From Burkholderiaceae bacterium (GTDB lineage: Bacteria; Pseudomonadota; Gammaproteobacteria; Burkholderiales; Burkholderiaceae_C): DNA of 64,000 nt. Of the stretch, positions 37,873 through 47,770 are shown one piece after another (position 1 is the stretch's first letter; every line of letters begins with the position of its first letter). The stretch covers positions 124,001 through 188,000 of the forward strand of contig JAIRVR010000017.1 in NCBI GenBank assembly GCA_031253795.1. Direction: 5' to 3'. The notes beneath the pieces are model-generated. The model did not search any database and was not told where the DNA came from. It saw nothing but the letters and a program-made list of their open reading frames with translations. The position numbers and the translations under genes were made by a program.

Positions 37873-38787
37873 ATGCCACGCCGGCAATGGCTGCGCCAGG
37901 GCGCTGCCGCGGCCCTGGCCTGTGCGCTGCCGCAGGCCAGGGCACAGGGCGGGGCCGTGGTGCTGCACGATGCGCTGGGCCGGCGCGTGGAGATCGCCGC
38001 GCCGCCGCAGCGCATCGTGTCCATCTTCGCCTCCAATACCGAGCTGGTGGCCTCGCTGGGCCTGCTGGACCGCGTGGTGGGCGTGGAGGATTTCACGCGG
38101 TTTCCGCCGGGCGTGGAGCGCATTCCCAAGGTGGGCGGGCGGCTGGGATTTTCCGTGGACGCCGTGGTGGCGCGGCGGCCGGACCTGGTCATCGTCACGC
38201 CGGCGCGTCAGGCGGCCCACCAGCTGGTCGACCCCATGGAGCGCATCGGCGTGCCCGTGATCGTGCTGCTCAGCCGCACGCTGGACGAGGTCATGGGCAA
38301 TCTGCGGCTGGTGGGCCTGGCCACGGGCGTGGCCGCACGTGGCCAGGCGCTGGCCGCTGCGCTGCAGCAGCGGCTGCAGGCCGTGGACCGCCGCGTGGCC
38401 GCGCAGCGGCGGCCGCGCGCCCTCATGGTCACGGGCCGGCTGGGCAACGGCATGCTGCTGGTGGCGCGCCCCGGAACCTATACGGGCGAAGCCATGCTGC
38501 GCGCGGGCAGCCGCTTCGCGCTCGACGGCCTGGGCACCGTGCCCCAGGTCTCGCCCGAGGCCGTGCTGGCCGCCGATCCCGACGTGCTGCTGTTCGCCGG
38601 CACGCGCGAGGGCCTGCAGGACCTGGCCGGCCAGCGCGGCTGGCGCGATCTGCGCGCCGTGCGCGAAGGCCGGGCCACCACGGTGGCGCGCGCCGAATTC
38701 CTCATCCCGGGGCCGCGCACCTTCGATGGCATCGAGGCCTTCTCGCGCTGGCTGCATCCGGCCGCGTGGGCGAAGGAGAACGCATGA
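37873..38787 (+). CDS. btuF: Cobalamin/heme-type ABC transporter substrate-binding protein (BtuF-like)
   Basis: RRVEIAAPPQRIVSIFASNTELVASLGLLDRVVGVEDFTRFPPGVERIPKVGG; followed by FecCD permease and ATPase. Confidence 0.85.
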   Translation: MPRRQWLRQGAAAALACALPQARAQGGAVVLHDALGRRVEIAAPPQRIVSIFASNTELVASLGLLDRVVGVEDFTRFPPGVERIPKVGGRLGFSVDAVVARRPDLVIVTPARQAAHQLVDPMERIGVPVIVLLSRTLDEVMGNLRLVGLATGVAARGQALAAALQQRLQAVDRRVAAQRRPRALMVTGRLGNGMLLVARPGTYTGEAMLRAGSRFALDGLGTVPQVSPEAVLAADPDVLLFAGTREGLQDLAGQRGWRDLRAVREGRATTVARAEFLIPGPRTFDGIEAFSRWLHPAAWAKENA

Positions 38788-39779
38788 CGGCGATCTGGCG
38801 CCCCTGGACCGGGGCCGGCCTGTTTCTGCTGGCCTGCCTGCTGCTGGCCGCCTGTGCGGGCCACCAATGGGCCAGCCCGGCCGATCTGCTGTCCGCCCTG
38901 GCGGGCGAGGACAGCCTGCGCAGCCGCCTGCTGCTGCAGTGGCGCGTGCCGCGTGTGCTGGCCGCGGCCCTGGTGGGCGCGCTGCTGGGTCTGTCGGGCG
39001 CCATCTTCCAGGGCGTGTTCCGCAATCCGCTGGCCGAGCCCTATCTGCTGGGCGCCTCGGGCGGCGCGGCCCTGGGCGCCACCGTGGCCTTGCTGGTCCC
39101 GCTGGGCATGCCGCAGTCCCTGACCCTGCCGGCCCTGGCCTTCGCGGGGGCCTGGGGATCGACCATGCTGGTGCTGGCCGTGGCGCGCGTGGCCGGGGCG
39201 CTGGATGCCGCCGGCATGCTGCTGGCCGGCGTGGCCCTGGCCGCCATGCTGGGCGCGCTGCGTTCCTTTCTGATGCTGGCGCTGTCGGACGAGACGGTCA
39301 GCCTGCAGGTGGTGCTCAGCTGGGTGCTGGGTGGCATACAGACGCCTTCCTGGAGCGGCCTGGGCCTGCTGGCGGCGGCCTCGGCCGCCTGCCTGGGGGT
39401 CTCGCTGGCACTGGCGCGTGGCCTGGACCTGCTGGGCCTGGGCACCGAGGCGGCCCAGGGCTTCGGCCTGGATGTGGCGCGCTTCACGCCGCGTGCCGTG
39501 CTGGCCGGCTCCCTGGTGGTGGCCGTGGCCGTGGCCTATGGCGGTCTGGTGGCCTTCGTGGGTCTGGCGGCACCGCACATCGCACGCTGGCTGGTGGGGC
39601 CGCTGCACCGCGCCGTGCTGCCCGCATCGGCCCTGACGGGAGCCATCGTGGTGACCCTGGCCGATGCCATTGCGCGCAGCGTGCTGCCGCCGGCCGAAAT
39701 CCCTCTGGGCCTGGTCACGGCCGTGGCCGGCGGTCCCTTCTTCATCGTGCTGCTGGCACGCAGGCTGAGGTCGGCATGA
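38784..39779 (+). CDS. btuC: FecCD-family ABC permease (BtuC-like)
   Basis: LQWRVPRVLAAALVGALLGLSGAIFQGVFRNPLAEPYLLGASGGAALGAT. Confidence 0.92.
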   Translation: MTAIWRPWTGAGLFLLACLLLAACAGHQWASPADLLSALAGEDSLRSRLLLQWRVPRVLAAALVGALLGLSGAIFQGVFRNPLAEPYLLGASGGAALGATVALLVPLGMPQSLTLPALAFAGAWGSTMLVLAVARVAGALDAAGMLLAGVALAAMLGALRSFLMLALSDETVSLQVVLSWVLGGIQTPSWSGLGLLAAASAACLGVSLALARGLDLLGLGTEAAQGFGLDVARFTPRAVLAGSLVVAVAVAYGGLVAFVGLAAPHIARWLVGPLHRAVLPASALTGAIVVTLADAIARSVLPPAEIPLGLVTAVAGGPFFIVLLARRLRSA

Positions 39780-40540
39780 GCGCGCTGTCCACCACCTCCA
39801 CGCCCCGCCTGCAGGCCCGGGACCTGGCGCTGCACCGGCGCGGCCGCAGCGTGCTCGGCGGCATTTCGCTGGCCCTGCCCGCCCGGGGTGCCGTGGCCCT
39901 GGTCGGGCCCAATGGCGCGGGCAAGTCCACGCTGCTGTCGCTGCTGGCGGGCCTGCAGGCCCCCGATGCCGGCCAGGTGCTGCTGGATGGCCGGGACCTG
40001 GGCACGCTGTCCGTGGCCGAGCGCGCGCGCCACATCGGCCACATGCCGCAGCGCTTTGCACCGCACTGGGATCTGACGCTGGCCGAACTCATGGACATGC
40101 GGCTGGCGGGGCAGGGCGGCGCAGGCCGGGCCATGGACCGTGCCGGCCTGCTGGGTTTCGCGCGGCGTCGCTGGTCCACGCTGTCGGGCGGCGAGCAGGC
40201 ACGTGCCCTGCTGGCCACGGTACTGGCCACCGACCCACCCGTGCTGCTGGCCGACGAGCCCGGCGCGGCCCTGGATGTGCGCCACCGCCTGGCCCTGGTC
40301 CAGGATCTGGCACGGCGTGGCCGCGAGCGCCTGGTCCTGGTGGTGATGCACGATCTGGAACTGGCGCTGCAGCATTTCGAGCGGGTCATCGTACTGGACC
40401 AGGGCCGCATCTCCCTGGATGGCACGCCGGCCGAGCTGTGGCACGCGCCGGCGCTGGACGCCGTGTTCGGCGTGGATTTCGAACGCATAGACGCGCCGCC
40501 GCAGACCCTGTTGAGGGCCCGGCTGAGAACGGAGGACTGA
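39776..40540 (+). CDS. btuD: ABC transporter ATP-binding protein (BtuD-like)
   Basis: LVGPNGAGKSTLLSLLAGLQAPDAGQVLLDGRDL, LSGGEQARALLATVLATDPPVLLADEPGAALD. Confidence 0.92.
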   Translation: MSALSTTSTPRLQARDLALHRRGRSVLGGISLALPARGAVALVGPNGAGKSTLLSLLAGLQAPDAGQVLLDGRDLGTLSVAERARHIGHMPQRFAPHWDLTLAELMDMRLAGQGGAGRAMDRAGLLGFARRRWSTLSGGEQARALLATVLATDPPVLLADEPGAALDVRHRLALVQDLARRGRERLVLVVMHDLELALQHFERVIVLDQGRISLDGTPAELWHAPALDAVFGVDFERIDAPPQTLLRARLRTED

Positions 40541-40542
40541 CC

Positions 40543-41553
40543 ATGCGCATCGACCTGGCCGGCTGGTCGCGCGAAGCCACGCGCGGCAGCCACCGCGAAT
40601 TCCTGGCCCTGTTCGAGCGGGCGGAGCGCCTGGGCTTTCACGGCGTGTGGTTCCATGAATTCCGCCTGCCCTCCACGGCCTGGCCCTACCCCTCGCCCCT
40701 GCTGCTGGCGGCGGCCCTGCTGGCACGCACCGAACGGCTGCGCGTGGGCACCTCGGTCCTGGTCCTGCCCCTGCACCATCCGCTGGTCCTGGCCGAGGAT
40801 CTGGCCCAGCTCGACCTGCAAAGCGGCGGACGCATCGACGTGGGCGTGGGCCGCGGCACGGAGCCGGCCGCGCTGCGTGCCCTGCAGGTCGATGCCGACA
40901 CCACGCGCGAGCGCTTCGAGCAGTCCTGCCGCATCCTGGTCCAGGCCCTGTCGGGCCGGCCGGTATCGGCGGGTCCGGGGCCCTGGCGCTTCGAGGACCG
41001 CGCGCCGCTGTGCACGCCCGTGCAACGCCCCCATGTGCCGCTGTACGTGGGCGGCTCCACGCCTGAGACCCTGGGCTTTGCCATGGACCAGGACCTGCCC
41101 CTGCTGCTGAGCCTGGAGCCGCCCGAGGGCGCCCAGCTCGAGCGCCTGGATGCCGCGGCGCGGTCGCGCGGCCGCGATGCCGCGGGCCTGCGGGCGCGCT
41201 CGTCGCTGGCGCGCTATGTCTGCATAGGCCGCAACACGGCTGAAGTGCAGTCCCGGCTGCAGGCGCTGTGGCCGCTGCTGTACCAGCGCCGCGTCCATTT
41301 CGCGGGCCTGCGCGGCGTACCGGCCGACCAGGTGCCACCCATCGACGTGGCACGCGTGCTCGAGGAACAATTCATCCATGGCACGCCCGAGCAATGCCAT
41401 GCCCGGATCACCGCCCTGGGCGAGCGCACCGGCGTGGGCCAGCTGCGCTGCGTCTTCAATGCCAATGGCCTGTGGAGCGATGCCCAGGCCATCCAGGGCA
41501 TGGAACTGTTTGCCAGCGAGGTCCTCCCGTCGCTGGGTGAAAGACCCCCCTGA
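40543..41553 (+). CDS. Luciferase-like (LLM class) flavin-dependent monooxygenase
   Basis: LFERAERLGFHGVWFHEFRL...RTERLRVGTSVLVLPLHHPLVLAEDLAQLDLQSGGRIDVGVGRGTEP. Confidence 0.9.
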   Translation: MRIDLAGWSREATRGSHREFLALFERAERLGFHGVWFHEFRLPSTAWPYPSPLLLAAALLARTERLRVGTSVLVLPLHHPLVLAEDLAQLDLQSGGRIDVGVGRGTEPAALRALQVDADTTRERFEQSCRILVQALSGRPVSAGPGPWRFEDRAPLCTPVQRPHVPLYVGGSTPETLGFAMDQDLPLLLSLEPPEGAQLERLDAAARSRGRDAAGLRARSSLARYVCIGRNTAEVQSRLQALWPLLYQRRVHFAGLRGVPADQVPPIDVARVLEEQFIHGTPEQCHARITALGERTGVGQLRCVFNANGLWSDAQAIQGMELFASEVLPSLGERPP

Positions 41554-41636
41554 GCGGCTTCGCCGCTTCCCCCTCTCTCGCTGCGCGGGAGGGGGACGAC
41601 GCCCTCGCTGCGGGGCGGCCCTTGCTTGGCGTCCCC
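41547..41636 (+). repeat. Dispersed 3'-gene element, family 1, copy B
   Basis: cccctgagcggcttcgccgcttccccctctctcgctgcgcgggagggggacgacgccctcgctgcggggcggcccttgcttggcgtcccc; includes the stop codon of the LLM gene. Confidence 0.7.
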
Positions 41637-41716
41637 GCGCCAGGGCATGCCAGTTCCAGGCGTAGGGGCTGACCCGCAGCATCATGATCGATTGAATTTT
41701 TCCTGGAGAACCCTTC

Positions 41717-42766
41717 ATGCAAACCGCCAAGATTCCCGCCACCATCGTCACCGGCTTTCTCGGCAGCGGCAAGACCACGCTGCTGCGCCACATCCTCGAC
41801 AACGCCGAAGGCCGGCGCATCGCCGTCATCGTCAATGAGTTCGGCGAGCTGGGCATCGACGGCGAAATCCTCAAGGGCTGCGGCATCGGCTGCGACGACG
41901 AGGGCAACGAGAGCGAAGGCGCGCTCTACGAACTGGCCAACGGCTGCATGTGCTGCACGGTGCAGGAGGAGTTCTTTCCCGTGATGAAGCAGCTGGCCGA
42001 ACGCCGCGACCAGATCGACGCCGTCATCATCGAGACCTCGGGCCTGGCCCTGCCCAAACCCCTGGTCCAGGCCTTCCAGTGGCCCGAGATCGCCAATGTG
42101 TTCACGGTGGACGCGGTGGTCACCGTGGTGGATACGCCGGCGGCCGCCTCCGGCCAGTTCGCGGCCAATCCCGTGGCCGTGGACGAGCAGCGCCGCGCCG
42201 ACCCCAACCTGGACCACGAATCGCCGCTGCACGAGCTGTTCGAGGACCAGTTGGGCGCGGCCGACCTGGTGGTGCTCAACAAGACCGACCTGGCCGACGC
42301 CCAGGCCCTGGAGCGTGTCACGGCCCTGGTGCGCGAGGAACTGCCGCCCGAGGTCAAGATCGTGCATGCCTCCCAGGGCCGGCTGCCGCTGGACGTGGTG
42401 CTGGGCCTGGCCCGTGCCGCCGAGACCACCATCGATCAGCGCGTCAGCCACCATGACCACGAGGAAGACCATGACCACGACGAGTTCGACTCGCACGTGA
42501 TCGACCTGCCAGCCGTGGACCGCGACCGCCTGCTGGCCGCGCTGGAAACGCTGGTGGAGCAGCACGACATCCTGCGCGTCAAGGGCTTTGCCGAGATCCC
42601 CGGCAAGCCCATGCGCTGGCTGCTGCAGGGCGTGGGCCGCCGCTTCGACCACCATTTCGACCGCGCCTGGCGCGAGGGTGAGGTACGCGGAACGCGCCTG
42701 GTCTTCATCGGACAAGACCTTGACGAAGCAGCGCTGCGCAGCGGGCTGGACAATGTCGCGGCCTGA
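41717..42766 (+). CDS. cobW: CobW-family GTPase (COG0523)
   Basis: TIVTGFLGSGKTTLLRHILDNAEGRRIAVIVNEFGELGIDGEIL, NGCMCCTV metal motif, His-rich HHDHEEDHDHDEFDSH. Confidence 0.93.
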   Translation: MQTAKIPATIVTGFLGSGKTTLLRHILDNAEGRRIAVIVNEFGELGIDGEILKGCGIGCDDEGNESEGALYELANGCMCCTVQEEFFPVMKQLAERRDQIDAVIIETSGLALPKPLVQAFQWPEIANVFTVDAVVTVVDTPAAASGQFAANPVAVDEQRRADPNLDHESPLHELFEDQLGAADLVVLNKTDLADAQALERVTALVREELPPEVKIVHASQGRLPLDVVLGLARAAETTIDQRVSHHDHEEDHDHDEFDSHVIDLPAVDRDRLLAALETLVEQHDILRVKGFAEIPGKPMRWLLQGVGRRFDHHFDRAWREGEVRGTRLVFIGQDLDEAALRSGLDNVAA

Positions 42767-42795
42767 CCTTCCGATTCCGCACTGAAACCCGTTCC

Positions 42796-45700
42796 ATGCA
42801 CCTGCTGTCCACGCGCCCCGGCGGCTTCGTCGAGGACGAGAGCATCGTCACCCGTCTCGACCAGACGCCGGCCGACATCGTCATCCTGAGTTCGGCCGAC
42901 ACCACGCTGGCCCTTCTCTCCTCGGCCATGCAGTCGCTGGCCGGCGCGCCCGGCGGCTTTCCCTCGGTGCGCGTGGCCAACCTGCTGCACCTGCGCCAGC
43001 CCGCCTCGCTGGACCTATACGTGGACGAGGTGCTGCGCCATGCGCGCGTGGTCATCGTCGACCACCTGGGTTCGGAATCGACCTGGCCCTACGGCATCGA
43101 GCAGATCGGCGCGCTGGCGCGCCGCCAGGGACAGCGCCTGGCCATGTTCTCGGGCGATTTGCAGGAGGATCCGCAACTGCTGGCGCGCAGCACCCTGCCG
43201 CTGTCGGCCTGCCGCCTGCTGTGGCAATACCTGCGCTCGGGCGGCGCGGCCAATGCGCGCGAATTCCTGCGCGCCGTGGCCTTCCACGGCCTGGACCGCG
43301 GCGAGGCCCCGCTGCCGCCGCGCACCCTGCCCCAGGCAGCCGTCCATGTGCCGGCCGCGCTCGGCGCCCAGGCCCATGCCGTGGCCGGCATCGACGATCT
43401 GCTCCGCGCCTGGACGCCGGGCGCGCCCACGGTGGCCCTGGTGTTCTACCGCTCCCACCTGCTGGCCGGCAATACGGCCGCCTTCGACGCCATGGCCCTG
43501 GCCCTGCAGCGCCAGGGCATGAACCCCTTGCCGGTGGCGCTGGACTCGCTCAAGGACCCGCTGTGCCTGGCCACCTTCCAGCAGCTGTGCACGGACCATG
43601 GCGTGCAGCTGGTGCTCAACACCACGGCGTTTTCGGCGCTGGAGTCCGGAGCAGCCCTGGCCGGCGATGCGCCCGTGCTCCAGGTCATTGCCAGCGGCGG
43701 CAACCGCGAGGACTGGTGGGCCGACAGCCAGGGCCTGCGCCCGCGCGACATCGCCATGCAGGTGGTGCTGCCTGAAATGGATGGCCGCATCATCACGCGC
43801 GCCATCAGCTTCAAGGGCCTGTCCCACCGCTGCCCCGTGACCCAGGCCGATGTCGTGGCCTACCAGCCCGAACCCGACCGCGTGGACTTCGTGGCCGAGC
43901 TGGCGCGCCGCTGGTGCCGCCTGCGCGGCCAGTCCGCCGGCGAACGGCGCCTGGCCCTGGTGCTGGCCAACTATCCGGGCAGCGAGGGCCGCATGGGCAG
44001 CGGCGTGGGCCTGGACACGCCGGCTTCGGTGGTCGCCATCCTGCGCCGCCTGGCGGCCGAAGGCCATGACCTCGGTGATCCCGCGCAGTGGCCCGCCGAT
44101 GGCGAGGCGCTGATGCGCCGGCTGCAACAGGGCATTGCCAACGACCCGGCCCAGTGGCCGCTGCGCCCGGCCTGGCAGAGCTATGCGCTGCAGGATTACC
44201 GCGCGCGCCTGGCCACGCTGCCGGCCGGCATGGCCGAGGCCATCACGGCGCGCTGGGGCGAGCCCGAGGCCGATCCGCTGCTGCGCCAGGGCCGCTTCAT
44301 GATCGCCGGCCTGCGCCTGGGCCATGTCTTCGTCGGCATACAGCCGGCGCGCGCCTTGGCCGGCGCGGGCATGGGCGCCCAGGACTATGCGAGCTACCAC
44401 GACGCCGAACTGGTGCCGCCCCATGGCTACCTGGCCTTTTATTTCTGGCTGCGCGACCGCTTCGCCGTGGACGCCATGGTCCATGTGGGCAAGCACGGCA
44501 ACCTCGAATGGCTGCCGGGCAAGAGCCTGGCCCTGTCCCAGGCCTGCTGGCCCGATGCCATCCTGGGGCCGCTTCCCCATCTCTACCCCTTCATCGTCAA
44601 CGATCCCGGCGAGGGCGCCCAGGCCAAGCGCCGCAGCCAGGCCGTCATCATCGACCACCTCATGCCGCCGCTGACGCGGGCCGAGAACCACGGCCCGATG
44701 CAGGACCTGGAGCGCCTGGTGGATGAGTACTACGACGCCCTGCTGGTCGATGCCAGGCGCGCTGCCCTGCTGCGCCGCCAGATCCTGGACAGCGTGCGCC
44801 GCCAGCACCTGGACCAGGAACTGGCGCTGAAGCTGGACCTGGCGCCCGAGGCGGCACGCGACGACGAGGCCTTGCTCGAGCGCGTGGATGCCTACCTCTG
44901 CGAGCTCAAGGAGACCCAGATCCGCGACGGCCTGCATGTGTTCGGCGCCTCGCCCGCGGGCCGCCAGCGGCGCGACACGCTGCTGGCGCTGGCGCGCTTT
45001 CCCGCCGGCCCGTTCCCGGGGCTGCTCAATGCCCTGGCTGCCGACCTGCTGGACAGCCCGCAGTTCGACCCGCTGCGCATCGAGGCCGCACGTCCCTGGA
45101 CCGGCTCGCGGCCCGCGGCGCTGCAGGCCGTCAGCGACCAGCCCTGGCGCCATGAGGGCGACACGCGCGAGCGCCTGGAGCTGCTGGCCCAGCAACTGCT
45201 GGAGCAGGGGGCGCCGGCCCGGGACTGGCCCGGCACCCAGGCCGCGCTGGACCATGTGCACGGCGTGCTCGCCCCCGCGCTGGACGCCTGTGGCGGCCAG
45301 GAGCTGGACCAGCTGCTGCGCGGCCTGCAGGGCCGCTTCGTGCCGCCCGGACCCAGCGGCTCGCCTTCGCGCGGACGGCCCGACGTGCTGCCCACGGGGC
45401 GCAACTTCTACACCCTGGACACGCGCGCCATCCCCACCCAGGCCGCCTGGGAGCTGGGGCAGCAGGCCACGCGCCGCCTGATCGAGCGCTATCTGCAGGA
45501 ACATGGCGAGTACCCGCGCAGCCTGGGCCTGTCGGTCTGGGGCACGGCCACCATGCGCACGGGCGGCGACGACATCGCCCAGGCCTTCGCGCTGATCGGC
45601 GTGCGGCCCAAGTGGGCGCCCGGCAGCCAGCGCGTGGTGGATTTCGAGGTCGTGCCGCGCGTCGGGCTGGGCCGGCCGCGCGTGGACGTGACGCTGCGCA

Positions 45701-46605
45701 TTTCCGGCTTTTTCCGCGATGCCTTTCCGGGCGCCGTGCAGATGTTCGACGCGGCCGTGCAGGCCGTGGCCGCGCAGGAAGAAGATGCCGAGGACAACCC
45801 CATCCGCGAACGCATCCTGGCCGAAGCCGCCGAACTGCAGGCGGGCGGTGCCAGCGCCGAGGATGCGCGCCGCCAGGCCGGCTGGCGCGTGTTCGGCGCG
45901 CCGCCCGGCCACTATGGCTCGGGCCTGGGCGCGCTGTTCCAGAGCGGCGACTGGCAGGGCGACGCCGATCTGGCCCGGGCCTACCTGGGCTGGAGCCAGC
46001 ATGCCTATGGCCAGGAGGTGGAGGGCGTGCCCGCCGGCGACGCGCTGCGCCGGCGGCTGGGCGGGCTGGACATCGTCGCCCAGAACCAGGACAGCCGCGA
46101 GCACGACATCCTGGACTCGGGCGACTACTTCCAGTTCCAGGGCGGCATGGCAGCGGCGGCGCGCCATCTGTCGGGCCGCCAGCCCGCGCTCTACCATGGC
46201 GACCATGCCAACCCCACCCAGCCACGCGTGCGCTCGCTGAAGGAGGAGATCGGCCGCGTGGTGCGCGCGCGCGTCACCAATCCCAAATGGATGGACGGCG
46301 CCAAGCGCCATGGCTACAAGGGCGCCTTCGAGATGGCGGCCACGGTGGACTATCTGTTCGGCTTCGACGCCACCACCGGCCAGGTGGGCGACCACCACTA
46401 CGCCCTGGTGGCCGACGCCTATGTGCTGGACGCGGCCACGCGCGATTTCCTGCAGCAGCACAATCCCCGGGCGCTGCGCGACATGCTGGAGCGCCTGCTG
46501 GAAGCCATGCAGCGCGGCCTGTGGGCGCAGCCTGGCGGCTACCGCCAGCAGCTCGAAGACCTGCTGCTGGACCAGGAACACCATCTTGAAGGACTGCAGG
46601 GATGA
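42796..46605 (+). CDS. cobN: Cobaltochelatase subunit CobN
   Basis: 1269 aa; ...VHVGKHGNLEWLPGKSLALSQACWPDAILGPLPHLYPFIVNDPGEGAQAKRRSQAVIIDHLMPPLTRAENHGPMQDLERLVDEYYDAL.... Confidence 0.95.
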   Translation: MHLLSTRPGGFVEDESIVTRLDQTPADIVILSSADTTLALLSSAMQSLAGAPGGFPSVRVANLLHLRQPASLDLYVDEVLRHARVVIVDHLGSESTWPYGIEQIGALARRQGQRLAMFSGDLQEDPQLLARSTLPLSACRLLWQYLRSGGAANAREFLRAVAFHGLDRGEAPLPPRTLPQAAVHVPAALGAQAHAVAGIDDLLRAWTPGAPTVALVFYRSHLLAGNTAAFDAMALALQRQGMNPLPVALDSLKDPLCLATFQQLCTDHGVQLVLNTTAFSALESGAALAGDAPVLQVIASGGNREDWWADSQGLRPRDIAMQVVLPEMDGRIITRAISFKGLSHRCPVTQADVVAYQPEPDRVDFVAELARRWCRLRGQSAGERRLALVLANYPGSEGRMGSGVGLDTPASVVAILRRLAAEGHDLGDPAQWPADGEALMRRLQQGIANDPAQWPLRPAWQSYALQDYRARLATLPAGMAEAITARWGEPEADPLLRQGRFMIAGLRLGHVFVGIQPARALAGAGMGAQDYASYHDAELVPPHGYLAFYFWLRDRFAVDAMVHVGKHGNLEWLPGKSLALSQACWPDAILGPLPHLYPFIVNDPGEGAQAKRRSQAVIIDHLMPPLTRAENHGPMQDLERLVDEYYDALLVDARRAALLRRQILDSVRRQHLDQELALKLDLAPEAARDDEALLERVDAYLCELKETQIRDGLHVFGASPAGRQRRDTLLALARFPAGPFPGLLNALAADLLDSPQFDPLRIEAARPWTGSRPAALQAVSDQPWRHEGDTRERLELLAQQLLEQGAPARDWPGTQAALDHVHGVLAPALDACGGQELDQLLRGLQGRFVPPGPSGSPSRGRPDVLPTGRNFYTLDTRAIPTQAAWELGQQATRRLIERYLQEHGEYPRSLGLSVWGTATMRTGGDDIAQAFALIGVRPKWAPGSQRVVDFEVVPRVGLGRPRVDVTLRISGFFRDAFPGAVQMFDAAVQAVAAQEEDAEDNPIRERILAEAAELQAGGASAEDARRQAGWRVFGAPPGHYGSGLGALFQSGDWQGDADLARAYLGWSQHAYGQEVEGVPAGDALRRRLGGLDIVAQNQDSREHDILDSGDYFQFQGGMAAAARHLSGRQPALYHGDHANPTQPRVRSLKEEIGRVVRARVTNPKWMDGAKRHGYKGAFEMAATVDYLFGFDATTGQVGDHHYALVADAYVLDAATRDFLQQHNPRALRDMLERLLEAMQRGLWAQPGGYRQQLEDLLLDQEHHLEGLQG

Positions 46606-47723
46606 CCGACTCCTCGCACACCATGGAGCAGCCCGCGCTGCCCCCGCTGTTTCCCTTTGCCGCCATCGCGGGCCAGCCCGCGCTGCGCCAGGCCCTGCTG
46701 CTGGCCGCCATCGATCCGCAGATCGGCGGCGTTCTGGTCGAGGGGCCGCGCGGCACGGCCAAATCCACGGCCGCGCGTGCCCTGGCCGAGCTGATGGACG
46801 GTGCGCCCTTCGTCACCCTGCCGCTGGGTGCCTCGCTGGAGCACCTGGCGGGTTCGCTGGACCTGGGCCAGGCGCTCGCCGGCCATGCGCTGAAATTCGC
46901 GCCCGGCCTGCTGGCGCGCGCCCATGGCGGCCTGCTCTACGTGGATGAAGTCAACCTGCTGCCCGACGCCCTGGTCGACGTCCTGCTGGACGCAGCCGCC
47001 AGCGGCGTCAACCTGGTCGAGCGCGACGGCATCTCCCACCGCCATGCGGCGCGCTTCGTGCTGGTGGGCACCATGAACCCCGAGGAAGGCCAGCTGCGCC
47101 CGCAGTTGCTGGACCGCCTGGGCCTGTGCGTGCGCCTGGCCAATGTGGACGACCCGGCCGAACGCCAGGCCATCGTGCGCGCGCGCCTGCAGTTCGATGC
47201 CGATGCCCCGGCCTTCCGTGCCCGCCATGCGGCGGCCCAGGACGCCCTGGCCGGCCAGCTGCGCGCCGCGCGCGCCCGCCTGCTGCAGGCCGGCGCCCTG
47301 CCATGGTCCGACGAGGTGCTGCAGGCCGCGGGCGCGCTGTGCATTGCCGCCCAGGTGGACGGCCTGCGCGCCGACCTGGTGCTGCTGCGCGCCGCGCGCG
47401 CCTGGGCCGCCTGGCAGGGCGATGCCGCCGTGCTGCCCACCCATGTGCACGCCGTGGCCGAACTGGTGCTGGCCCACCGGCGCAAGCCCGGCATCCCCCG
47501 GGCGGAGGCGCCGCCGCCGACGCCGCCACAGGCATCCGTGCCGCCACAGGCATCGGCCGGATCCCCGGACACCGACCCGCCACAGGGAACCGGCCGTGAC
47601 GACGGCGCGTCCGGTGAATCCGATTGGGGCGCCCTGCCGCCCGAGCCCGTGGGCACGCGGCGCGTGGACCTGCCCGCGCTGCTGGCGCGCGAGGCCGGAG
47701 GCCTTTCCGCAAAAAAAGCCTGA
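46602..47723 (+). CDS. Magnesium-chelatase-type AAA ATPase subunit (ChlI/BchI-like)
   Basis: VLVEGPRGTAKSTAARALAELMDGAPFVTLPLGASLEHLAGSLDL...HGGLLYVDEVNLLPDALVDVLLDAAASGVNLVERDGISHRHAARFVLVGTMNPEEGQLRPQLLDRLGL. Confidence 0.92.
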   Translation: MTDSSHTMEQPALPPLFPFAAIAGQPALRQALLLAAIDPQIGGVLVEGPRGTAKSTAARALAELMDGAPFVTLPLGASLEHLAGSLDLGQALAGHALKFAPGLLARAHGGLLYVDEVNLLPDALVDVLLDAAASGVNLVERDGISHRHAARFVLVGTMNPEEGQLRPQLLDRLGLCVRLANVDDPAERQAIVRARLQFDADAPAFRARHAAAQDALAGQLRAARARLLQAGALPWSDEVLQAAGALCIAAQVDGLRADLVLLRAARAWAAWQGDAAVLPTHVHAVAELVLAHRRKPGIPRAEAPPPTPPQASVPPQASAGSPDTDPPQGTGRDDGASGESDWGALPPEPVGTRRVDLPALLAREAGGLSAKKA

Positions 47724-47770
47724 GCCCCCGCCGGCCCGCACAGGGCCGGCTTGCGGGGGCGGCACCCGCC

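Noticed and set aside
43015-46584. 1189-aa minus-strand ORF opposite cobN
   Set aside because: Antisense frame of a clearly coding CobN gene; low-complexity HAxxAGxGQ composition typical of high-GC antisense ORFs.
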